A stretch of 5,495 nucleotides of DNA from Candidatus Woesearchaeota archaeon. Its GTDB lineage: Archaea; Nanobdellota; Nanobdellia; Woesearchaeales; CG1-02-33-12. Below the pieces are notes generated by a model. That model searched no databases. It was not told the DNA's origin and saw only the letters and a list, made by a program, of their open reading frames with translations. The stretch is from positions 1 to 5,495 of the forward strand of contig JAFCEA010000041.1 in NCBI GenBank assembly GCA_017609385.1, given 5' to 3'. This document shows, piece after piece, positions 1-3,727 of this stretch. The first letter of the stretch is position 1. Each line of letters opens with the position of its first letter. The position numbers and the translations under genes are program-made.

Positions 1-2
1 GA

Positions 3-152
3 AGAGAATTAAATTCATCTGTCATGGGTGCATCATTCATCTGCTTAATAATTGGTGGCTTGTTCTTTTTGATGGAGATAGTAACACCTGTTGCAATTTA
101 TATCTGTCTCTTAGCCTGGGGGATTTCAGTTGCGATTGGGAGTAGAAAGTAA
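3..152 (+). CDS. C-terminal fragment of a membrane protein (5' end outside window)
   Basis: A plus-strand frame is open from the left edge and ends at TAA 150-152, giving 49 residues. The visible part begins RELNSSVMGASF and holds two hydrophobic stretches, about residues 10-25 and 28-44, separated by a short acidic/proline turn (MEIVTP). It ends with a basic tail, GSRK. This is the usual look of the last helical hairpin of a multi-pass membrane protein with a cytoplasmic C-terminus. There is no stop codon before the window edge, so the gene probably starts upstream; an internal ATG at 24-26 could also give a 42-residue protein, but no ribosome-binding site supports it. The 3' end overlaps the end of the convergent endonuclease gene by 27 bases. 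The family is not recognised. Confidence is moderate because only 50 codons are visible. Confidence 0.5.
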   Translation, partial: RELNSSVMGASFICLIIGGLFFLMEIVTPVAIYICLLAWGISVAIGSRK

Positions 153-929
153 TATTTCTTTTATACAATCATTAATATTATCATTAATCCGATGTTCCCA
201 GAAACGCAAGAGAATATATCCCTTTTCTGTTAGAACTTTGTTAACTATTTTATCTCTTTTTTTACCTTTATCTAAATTATGCCAGTAATCCCCATCACAG
301 AAAATACATAGATTTGGTTCAATAAATATATCTGGCTGTCCAAAAATAGGCTTATGTTTCTCAAATATTATGTTTCTTTCTTTAAGAGCATTCTGCATCC
401 TAATTTCTATTTTAGTATCTTTAATAGGAAATACTTGTTTTACCCTTCTTTCTCTAATAATCTCTACTGCTTCTGGATTGTTTTTAAAGTATTCTATTGT
501 TCTTTTTCTCATCCTTTCAATTGCTTCTGGATTATTCTTAAAGTATTCTTTTTGTCTTTCACTAATTCTTTTTCTTGCATTATCATTATTCTTATAAAAT
601 TCTTTTACTTTTTCATAATTTTTCTTTCTTTCTTTCGGATTGTTTTTAATCCATTCTTTTAATGATTTAACTTGTTTTATTTTTCTTTCTGAATTATTTT
701 TATAATCTTTTTTATTTGATTCACTAATTTTCCTCCTTGTTTCTTCTGAATGGTGTGTTCCTTTTCTTATTTCACTAAGTTCTCTTTTTGCCTCTTGATT
801 GTTTTTAAAATATGCTTTATGTGATTCACTCATCTTTCTTCTTGCTTTTTCTGAAGGGGGGTTAATCCTACTATCAGTTTCTATAGTTAACCCTTTATTC
901 CAAGGAGTATTTCCCTTTTTAAATACCAT
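126..929 (-). CDS. Free-standing NUMOD3-type homing endonuclease with a Vsr/EDxHD-like nuclease domain
   Basis: The 267-residue protein has three parts. Residues 3-37 and 55-73 resemble NUMOD3 DNA-binding motifs (NTPWNKGLT; SEKARRKMSESHK; HSEETRRKISESNK), which occur in GIY-YIG and other homing endonucleases. Residues 73-162 are five 18-residue helical repeats around a K-N-N core (K77, K95, K113, K131, K149); an earlier related unit sits at K42. Residues 170-262 resemble the very-short-patch-repair/EDxHD nuclease fold: E175, D200 in QPDIFI, D212 and H217 in CDGDYWHN, and a final LRFWEHRI strand-helix. In Vsr the corresponding segments carry the catalytic Asp and His residues, so a DNA-nicking or cleaving activity is inferred. 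No intron or intein is visible around it, so it is free-standing. The start follows GGAGG by 11 bases and overlaps the end of the neighbouring cassette. It is the last gene of its operon and very AT-rich and lysine-rich, which fits mobile DNA. Confidence 0.8.
   Translation of the reverse strand: MVFKKGNTPWNKGLTIETDSRINPPSEKARRKMSESHKAYFKNNQEAKRELSEIRKGTHHSEETRRKISESNKKDYKNNSERKIKQVKSLKEWIKNNPKERKKNYEKVKEFYKNNDNARKRISERQKEYFKNNPEAIERMRKRTIEYFKNNPEAVEIIRERRVKQVFPIKDTKIEIRMQNALKERNIIFEKHKPIFGQPDIFIEPNLCIFCDGDYWHNLDKGKKRDKIVNKVLTEKGYILLRFWEHRINDNINDCIKEILLSTPNRN
444..713 (-). repeat. Five 54-bp tandem coding repeats inside the endonuclease gene
   Basis: These encode residues 73-162 of the endonuclease. 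The unit pattern is (K/I)E(Y/F)(F/Y)KNNPEA-x9, with K-N-N at residues 77, 95, 113, 131 and 149, an exact 18-residue period. The units nearest the nuclease domain are most alike in DNA: on the plus strand, ttctggattgtttttaaag and ttctggattattcttaaag lie 54 bases apart. Recent unit duplication is the likely origin. The array probably forms a basic helical DNA-contacting linker. Confidence 0.8.
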
Positions 930-930
930 T

Positions 931-946
931 ATCTTTCACGCCTCCT
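931..946 (-). promoter_or_regulatory. RBS cassette copy 1 (endonuclease gene)
   Basis: The minus-strand sequence AGGAGGCGTGAAAGAT is followed by AATG. It contains the TGA stop of the 57-residue gene directly after GGAGGCG, so termination and re-initiation happen within one short element. The ATG lies 3 bases further along than in the other three copies. Confidence 0.75.
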
Positions 947-1109
947 TTGGTTTATCGGCAATGATTATTATTCTAATTGTTAATACAAGTAATATAACAG
1001 CCATTAATATCAAAACCCAACTTTTAGTCATATATGCAATAACACAAAACAAAAGTTCTAATGGAATTAAAATAAATATTGCTATATTCCTTTCTGTTTT
1101 TTCATTCAT
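936..1109 (-). CDS. Small two-helix membrane protein (57 aa)
   Basis: The protein starts MNEKTERNIAIF and has two hydrophobic segments, about residues 8-26 and 30-51, with a short turn (MTKS) between them. It ends DKPKEA. A charged N-terminus and basic C-terminal tail suggest both ends are cytoplasmic. The start is the first ATG of GATGAATG, 9-10 bases after GGAGG in cassette copy 2; the second ATG opens a frame that stops after seven codons. The stop codon lies inside cassette copy 1, in front of the endonuclease gene, so the two are translationally coupled. The family is not recognised. The paired hydrophobic segments, the good ribosome-binding site and the exact fit between two cassettes make it a convincing gene despite its size. 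Confidence 0.75.
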   Translation of the reverse strand: MNEKTERNIAIFILIPLELLFCVIAYMTKSWVLILMAVILLVLTIRIIIIADKPKEA

Positions 1110-1123
1110 CTTTCACGCCTCCT
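1108..1123 (-). promoter_or_regulatory. RBS cassette copy 2
   Basis: The minus-strand sequence AGGAGGCGTGAAAGAT overlaps the ATG of the 57-residue gene. As in copy 1, the TGA inside it is the stop of the upstream gene (63 aa), so its GGAGGCG also encodes that protein's final Glu-Ala. Confidence 0.75.
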
Positions 1124-1304
1124 TGTTTTCACAAACATAGTTCAACATTAAAAATAACATAAAAACAGTAGCAATACTTCTATCAACAATACCTACAATT
1201 AACACAATATAAAGTCCTGCAATTATTGGACTTTTAAATGCCTCTCTAAATCCCCACCACATCCTCTGTAATATCCATTTAATTGTAATTTTTTTCTTAT
1301 TCAT
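1113..1304 (-). CDS. Small membrane protein (63 aa)
   Basis: The protein starts MNKKKITIKW. Residues 1-24 form a basic, aromatic amphipathic stretch (ILQRMWWGFREAFKS). One long hydrophobic region, about residues 26-56, follows; it could be one helix or a tight pair split by the polar DRS at 41-43. The tail is ENKEA. The last three residues, KEA, are shared with the 57-residue neighbour only because both genes end inside the same RBS cassette. It lies third in the minus operon, 19 bases after the stop of the 51-residue gene, with GGAGG in cassette copy 3 about 9 bases before the ATG. No family is recognised. A membrane location is well supported; any role, such as viral exit or superinfection exclusion, would be a guess. 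Confidence 0.7.
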   Translation of the reverse strand: MNKKKITIKWILQRMWWGFREAFKSPIIAGLYIVLIVGIVDRSIATVFMLFLMLNYVCENKEA

Positions 1305-1318
1305 CTTTCACACCTCCT
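1303..1318 (-). promoter_or_regulatory. RBS cassette copy 3
   Basis: The minus-strand sequence AGGAGGTGTGAAAGAT leads into ATGAATAAG (MNK). Here the upstream gene has already ended at TAA 1324-1326, so the embedded TGA is not used as a stop. The identity with the other copies therefore is not forced by coding. Confidence 0.7.
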
Positions 1319-1323
1319 TGTTT

Positions 1324-1479
1324 TTACTTGTATGATTTTTCTATTATCTCTGTAACTGCTTTAAAACCAATTGCTATAGTTGCCACTTCAACAAAATAAT
1401 TTAATATAACTTCTTGTTCTTTTCTTGTTCTTATTCTAAATGCACTAATTAAACATTCCTTGAATAACTTTTTATCCAT
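1324..1479 (-). CDS. Small soluble helical protein (51 aa)
   Basis: The protein starts MDKKLFKECLISAFRIRTRKEQEV and ends EIIEKSYK. It is a mixed charged and hydrophobic protein, probably two or three helices. A short apolar run at 26-42 (ILNYFVEVATIAIGFKA) is broken by Glu31 and is more like an amphipathic helix than a membrane span. The start follows GGAGG of cassette copy 4 by about 10 bases, and the gene begins just after the zinc-ribbon gene. No family is recognised. Its place directly after a zinc ribbon in a small operon would suit a regulator partner or small effector, but nothing in the sequence proves this. Translation by hand gives an uninterrupted frame that fits exactly between two ribosome-binding cassettes. 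Confidence 0.65.
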   Translation of the reverse strand: MDKKLFKECLISAFRIRTRKEQEVILNYFVEVATIAIGFKAVTEIIEKSYK

Positions 1480-1493
1480 CTTTCACACCTCCT
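1478..1493 (-). promoter_or_regulatory. RBS cassette copy 4
   Basis: The minus-strand sequence AGGAGGTGTGAAAGAT leads into ATGGATAAA (MDK). The zinc-ribbon stop TAG shares its last two bases with the start of AGGAGG, so this copy also couples the end of one gene to the start of the next, although through a different stop codon. Confidence 0.7.
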
Positions 1494-1620
1494 ATTTTTC
1501 TCTCTCCTTATTCCAGTATGGACTCTTGCATTTCGGACAAACTATTGGTTCTTGTGGTTTCTTTAATAGCCAAACATGGCCACACCTTTTACATTTTCTT
1601 TCTGGAATTTCTATTTTCAT
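1492..1620 (-). CDS. Small zinc-ribbon protein (42 aa)
   Basis: This is a 42-residue protein with two zinc knuckles: C10-x2-C13 (KCKRCGH) and C28-x2-C31 (VCPKCKSPYW). The spacing and the tail PKCKSPYWN match small archaeal stand-alone zinc ribbons, which usually bind nucleic acid or act as small regulators. No other domain is present. It is the first gene of the leftward operon: a TATA box lies about 40 bases upstream and the ribosome-binding site GAGGT (1627-1631) is 6 bases before the ATG. As promoter-proximal gene next to a shared divergent control region, it is a reasonable candidate regulator of this region, but that is inference. Zinc binding is well supported by the four cysteines; the exact target is unknown. 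Confidence 0.8.
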   Translation of the reverse strand: MKIEIPERKCKRCGHVWLLKKPQEPIVCPKCKSPYWNKEREK

Positions 1621-1658
1621 TATAATACCTCACTATATTAATTAAGTAATACCTTTAA

Positions 1659-1675
1659 CTATTTAAATCTTTTGG
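1659..1675 (-). promoter_or_regulatory. Archaeal promoter (BRE + TATA) for the zinc-ribbon operon
   Basis: The minus strand reads CCAAAAGATTTAAATAG: a purine-rich BRE-like AAAAGA followed by TTTAAATAG. The expected start site, about 25 bases downstream, falls near 1637, leaving a leader of roughly 17 bases that contains the GAGGT ribosome-binding site of the zinc-ribbon gene. Confidence 0.65.
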
Positions 1676-1684
1676 TTTTACGCA

Positions 1685-1698
1685 TAAACATTTAAATA
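1685..1698 (+). promoter_or_regulatory. Archaeal promoter for the capsid-like gene cluster
   Basis: TTTAAATA at 1691-1698 is preceded by the A-rich taaaca, a weak BRE. The expected start site is near 1720, leaving a leader of about 70 bases before the first capsid-like gene. With the minus-strand TATA box it forms a near-palindrome (CTATTTAAAT ... ATTTAAATAA) centred near 1678. Confidence 0.6.
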
Positions 1699-1699
1699 A

Positions 1700-1735
1700 G
1701 CCTAATACTATATTTCTACTAAACTTTGATTAGGC
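1700..1735. promoter_or_regulatory. Inverted repeat around the likely plus-strand start site (candidate operator)
   Basis: GCCTAAT (1700-1706) and ATTAGGC (1729-1735) are perfect 7-bp inverted arms separated by 22 bases. The predicted start of the capsid-like transcript lies between them, so only the right arm would be transcribed. This favours a two-site operator over an RNA hairpin. The function is not proven. Confidence 0.4.
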
Positions 1736-1776
1736 ATTTCTCTAAATGTCATAATCCATTTCTTACAAAGCCGAAA

Positions 1777-1783
1777 GGGGAGG
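1777..1783 (+). promoter_or_regulatory. Strong RBS that decides a GTG start
   Basis: GGGGAGG lies 9 bases before GTG 1793 but 18 bases before the first ATG (1802). It therefore favours the GTG start for the first capsid-like gene. Confidence 0.7.
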
Positions 1784-1792
1784 AAAACAAAA

Positions 1793-2068
1793 GTGAAACT
1801 TATGAATAAAAAAGGTCAAATCGAAGCTTTAGTTCCTTTAGTAATTTCATTAGTGGTCATAGGTATATTACTTGTTGTAGCATTTCTGATATTCTCACAG
1901 GTTGCAGCTAACTCAACAGTCACAGCAGACACAAATGCAACAGCAGCCATTGAAGCTGTGCAGGAAGCAACTGACGACATTCCAGGATGGTTACCAATAA
2001 TAGTTGTCGTAGTTATAGGAGCTCTATTGATTGGACTTGTTAGTTTCCTAAGACGAAGTGCAAGATGA
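1793..2068 (+). CDS. Capsid-like two-helix membrane protein, paralogue 1
   Basis: The 91-residue protein starts MKLMNKKGQIEALVPL. A basic N-terminus is followed by hydrophobic segment 1 (about 12-34), a short Thr/Ala/Asn-rich loop (35-61) with sequons at N40 and N48, the conserved DIPGWLP turn, hydrophobic segment 2 (about 66-86) and the basic tail RRSAR. Size and architecture match the small major capsid proteins of spindle-shaped archaeal viruses (fusellovirus VP1 type), whose two helices form a hairpin in the virion shell. KKG-Q at residues 6-9 also fits an archaeal class III (prepilin) cleavage site, so a pilin-like structural subunit is the main alternative. It is the first of four tandem paralogues. 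Its GTG start is chosen from the ribosome-binding site spacing, and the stop overlaps the next gene by ATGA. Confidence 0.7.
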   Translation: MKLMNKKGQIEALVPLVISLVVIGILLVVAFLIFSQVAANSTVTADTNATAAIEAVQEATDDIPGWLPIIVVVVIGALLIGLVSFLRRSAR

Positions 2069-2349
2069 GAAAGATGAACAGCAAAGGACAAATTGATGCT
2101 TTGCAGCCATTGATAGTTGCTTTGGTTGTGATAGGCATTGTCTTAGTTGTTGGTTTTTTGATTTTTGCCGAAGTAAAGGATCAAACTGAATCTATTGAAG
2201 GCGGAACTACAGGTTATGGTTATAACGCAACACAGAGTGTTCAATCCGCAATGGAAGACATCCCAGGATGGTTACCAATTATTGTGGTAGTTGTGATTGG
2301 TGCTCTGTTAATAGGTCTGGTAAGTTTCCTTAGGAACCAAGCAAAATGA
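2065..2349 (+). CDS. Capsid-like two-helix membrane protein, paralogue 2
   Basis: The 94-residue protein starts MRKMNSKGQIDALQPL. Its hydrophobic segments are at about 12-35 and 69-89, joined by a Gly/Tyr-rich loop (GGTTGYGYNATQS) with one sequon at N54. The C-terminal half from DIPGWLP through VSFLR is identical in protein to the other three copies; the tail is NQAK. It starts inside the end of paralogue 1 (ATGA), with no strong ribosome-binding site of its own, so translation is probably coupled. Residues 10-40 are almost identical to those of paralogue 3 (QIDALQPLIVALVVI, then VVGFLIFAEV), making these two the closest pair. A mixed shell of near-equivalent subunits is a reasonable model. 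The capsid identification rests on architecture, not on a database match. Confidence 0.7.
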   Translation: MRKMNSKGQIDALQPLIVALVVIGIVLVVGFLIFAEVKDQTESIEGGTTGYGYNATQSVQSAMEDIPGWLPIIVVVVIGALLIGLVSFLRNQAK

Positions 2350-2648
2350 AAAAACTAACAAGAAAGGGACAGATAGATGCATTACAGCCATTAATTGTAG
2401 CATTGGTTGTAATAGCTATTGTTTTAGTTGTTGGTTTTTTAATCTTCGCTGAAGTACAGGACCAGATAGTCAGCATTGACAGTGTTAATGAATCTGATAC
2501 ATCAACATTCAGCTATGGTTACAATTCATCACAAGATGTAACCAATGCAATGTCAGATATTCCAGGATGGTTACCAATTATTGTGGTAGTTGTTATTGGT
2601 GCTCTATTGATTGGACTTGTATCATTCCTAAGAAAACAGGCAAGATAA
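2346..2648 (+). CDS. Capsid-like two-helix membrane protein, paralogue 3
   Basis: The 100-residue protein starts MKKLTRKGQIDALQPL. Hydrophobic segments lie at about 12-35 and 75-95. The loop (41-71) is Ser/Asp/Thr-rich with sequons at N48 and N60, and ends in the invariant DIPGWLP turn. The tail RKQAR is basic, so both termini are predicted to face the same side with the loop outside. The start overlaps the stop of paralogue 2 by ATGA. The DNA from 2562 to 2593 is identical to paralogue 2 and that from 2601 to 2620 is identical to paralogue 1, which suggests past exchange between copies. A T-rich tract follows the stop, probably ending or reducing transcription of the three-gene unit. Confidence 0.7.
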   Translation: MKKLTRKGQIDALQPLIVALVVIAIVLVVGFLIFAEVQDQIVSIDSVNESDTSTFSYGYNSSQDVTNAMSDIPGWLPIIVVVVIGALLIGLVSFLRKQAR

Positions 2649-2673
2649 AGCCAAAACTAAGGCAAATAAAATA

Positions 2674-2690
2674 TTTTTTTTCTTTTTTTT
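2674..2690 (+). terminator. T-rich tract, probable archaeal terminator
   Basis: Two runs of eight T (2674-2681 and 2683-2690) are separated by one C, followed by AGTTTTT. Archaeal RNA polymerase stops at such T-runs without a required hairpin. Lying between paralogues 3 and 4, it should separate the two units or reduce readthrough. Confidence 0.6.
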
Positions 2691-2692
2691 AG

Positions 2693-2702
2693 TTTTTAAT
2701 AC
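2693..2702 (+). promoter_or_regulatory. Possible TATA box for paralogue 4, with little or no leader
   Basis: TTTTTAATAC lies about 20 bases before ATG 2718, and no ribosome-binding site is present in the gap (acttaacacaatacaaa). This would suit a leaderless transcript. Another AT-rich element (aaaatatt, near 2669-2676) could serve instead, giving a 20-base leader. Confidence 0.35.
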
Positions 2703-2717
2703 TTAACACAATACAAA

Positions 2718-3224
2718 ATGAAATACAAAAAGAAAGCACAGATTGAACAATTGCAAGGTCTTATAATTGCACTAGTAATAATTGGGATGGTATTAGTTGT
2801 AGGATTTCTAATCTTTGCACAAACCAAAGACCAAGTTGTTGATATGATTAGCACATCAACTGCAACAAATGAATCTTTCACTTATGCAAACGCAACATTG
2901 ACAGCATTGACACATTCCTCTGGCTCAGTAGAACTAACTTGCTCAGCATTGTATAACGACACAGCAAACACAGTGACCATCGGTTCTGGGAACTATACCT
3001 GCACAACAGGTGGAATAACAGTTACAGATGCAGACGGAACACTTGGATTTCCAGCAACTATGTATGTGACTTACACATACAAGACTGCTGACTATGCCTA
3101 CAATGCATCAAGTGAAGTACAGAATGCAACACAGGACATACCTGGCTGGCTACCTATTATTGTTGTGGTTGTGATAGGAGCATTGCTGATAGGGTTAGTG
3201 TCGTTCCTAAGAAGACAAGCATAA
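2718..3224 (+). CDS. Capsid-like two-helix membrane protein with large decorated loop, paralogue 4
   Basis: The 168-residue protein starts MKYKKKAQIEQLQGL. Its hydrophobic segments (about 12-35 and 144-165) match the other three copies, and the block from DIPGWLP to VSFLR is again identical. The loop (36-138) is about 70-75 residues longer than in paralogues 2 and 3. It is Thr/Ser/Ala/Tyr-rich, probably beta-structured, with six N-x-S/T sequons (N51, N58, N80, N92, N129, N136) and two cysteines (C75, C95) that could form a disulfide. The site before the first helix is KKA-Q rather than KG-Q, still compatible with prepilin peptidase. A separate T-tract and possible promoter suggest independent, perhaps lower expression. 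A minor capsid or receptor-binding variant is inferred. The gene ends 11 bases before the convergent minus operon. Confidence 0.7.
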   Translation: MKYKKKAQIEQLQGLIIALVIIGMVLVVGFLIFAQTKDQVVDMISTSTATNESFTYANATLTALTHSSGSVELTCSALYNDTANTVTIGSGNYTCTTGGITVTDADGTLGFPATMYVTYTYKTADYAYNASSEVQNATQDIPGWLPIIVVVVIGALLIGLVSFLRRQA

Positions 3225-3235
3225 AGAAATTGTAA

Positions 3236-3490
3236 TTAAGAATCATAAACAGAAATGTTTAGCACATCAATAGGTATGAATCTTTCAGTTTCATACTGAT
3301 TGGCAGGAATAAAACACATACAATTGTTTTGAATGAAAGCTGAATAATGCTTATTGCAATTTTTTATGCCTAACTCATAGCCATAGCTTACTCCAACCAG
3401 TAATGCTATGGCTATTAATATCACAATTAAAATACACAGGATTAAATTATCTCCTCTCATTCTTTGTTTCTTTTCTTTTTTTGATTTCAT
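3236..3490 (-). CDS. Single-span membrane protein with a short cysteine-bearing domain (84 aa)
   Basis: A very basic N-terminus (MKSKKEKKQRMR) is followed by a hydrophobic segment at about residues 16-36, then an outside domain of some 45 residues with C45, C57 and C59 (NCNKH; NNCMCF) and a sequon at N79. Positive-inside bias places the C-terminal domain outside. This is the last gene of the ten-gene minus operon and converges on paralogue 4. The start is uncertain: the first ATG (3490) gives a 44-base overlap with the 41-residue gene; Met11 (ATG at 3458-3460) gives a 14-base overlap and a 74-residue protein. Neither has a clear ribosome-binding site. The family is not recognised; a virion membrane or attachment protein is possible but unproven. 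Confidence 0.65.
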   Translation of the reverse strand: MKSKKEKKQRMRGDNLILCILIVILIAIALLVGVSYGYELGIKNCNKHYSAFIQNNCMCFIPANQYETERFIPIDVLNISVYDS

Positions 3491-3572
3491 CTTTGTGTAA
3501 TTCTATTTCAATCCAAAACATAATCAATAATAAAAAGATTGAAATATACCATAAAACATTCAAAATATTCAT
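3447..3572 (-). CDS. Small single-span membrane protein (41 aa)
   Basis: The protein starts MNILNVLWYISIFLLLIMFWIEIE, with one hydrophobic helix at about residues 3-22, then a charged tail rich in Lys, Glu and Arg (residues 23-41). The hydrophobic N-terminus and strongly charged C-terminus suggest a tail facing the cytoplasm. The start overlaps the stop of the 52-residue gene by ATGA, the same coupling used elsewhere in this operon, which is the main evidence that it is real. Its 3' end overlaps the 5' part of the 84-residue gene in another frame. It fills what would otherwise be a gap in an unbroken operon. No ribosome-binding site and no recognised family; confidence is moderate. Confidence 0.55.
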   Translation of the reverse strand: MNILNVLWYISIFLLLIMFWIEIELHKDEIKKRKETKNERR

Positions 3573-3727
3573 TTCTTTTTTTTTCTGATTTCATCTTCTT
3601 TTTGTTTCATTACATTAGCAAAATATTCGCCATACAAATTCATGTTGTGCCAGATGGCTTTTCTGTATTGGTAAAACTTCCAAGCGAACAGACCGCCTAA
3701 AACGATTAAAATGCCGGCGTTTTGCAT
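3569..3727 (-). CDS. Small single-span membrane protein (52 aa)
   Basis: The protein starts MQNAGILIVLGGLFAWKFYQYRKAI, with one hydrophobic helix at about residues 3-18, then a basic aromatic stretch and a strongly charged end (KQKEDEIRKKKK). A longer reading reaching back to 3814 is possible, but it would overlap the 161-residue gene by almost 90 bases. The chosen ATG shares its A with the upstream TGA (TGATG), and GGAGG at 3737-3741 lies 9 bases before it. This is a clear ribosome-binding site that settles the start. The next gene overlaps its stop by ATGA. The family is not recognised. Its size and topology (short helix and basic cytoplasmic tail) are typical of small viral membrane proteins. 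Confidence 0.7.
   Translation of the reverse strand: MQNAGILIVLGGLFAWKFYQYRKAIWHNMNLYGEYFANVMKQKEDEIRKKKK

Noticed and set aside
354..662. Plus-strand open frame of 102 codons rich in Phe, Ser and Ile
   Set aside because: It is the antisense of the repeat array in the endonuclease gene; AT-rich Lys/Asn codons read backwards as Phe/Ile/Leu. A second plus frame at 370-597 has the same origin.
444..713. 54-base periodicity considered as a CRISPR array or iteron origin
   Set aside because: The repeats are imperfect, have no unique spacers and keep the reading frame of one protein; they are coding repeats.
799..1140. Plus-strand open frame of 113 codons
   Set aside because: It runs antisense across the endonuclease start, the 57-residue gene and two RBS cassettes. 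It has no ribosome-binding site, and the minus genes explain the region better.
1816..2091. Minus-strand open frame of 91 codons
   Set aside because: It is the antisense of paralogue 1, which has a ribosome-binding site, paralogues and conserved protein sequence.
2650..2663. Possible hairpin GCC...GGC before the T-tract after paralogue 3
   Set aside because: Only three base pairs; too weak to support an intrinsic hairpin. The T-runs alone are sufficient for an archaeal terminator.
3403..3588. Plus-strand open frame of 61 codons
   Set aside because: It is antisense to the 84- and 41-residue membrane genes, with no RBS, and its hydrophobic and Phe/Ser content reflects A-rich minus-strand coding.
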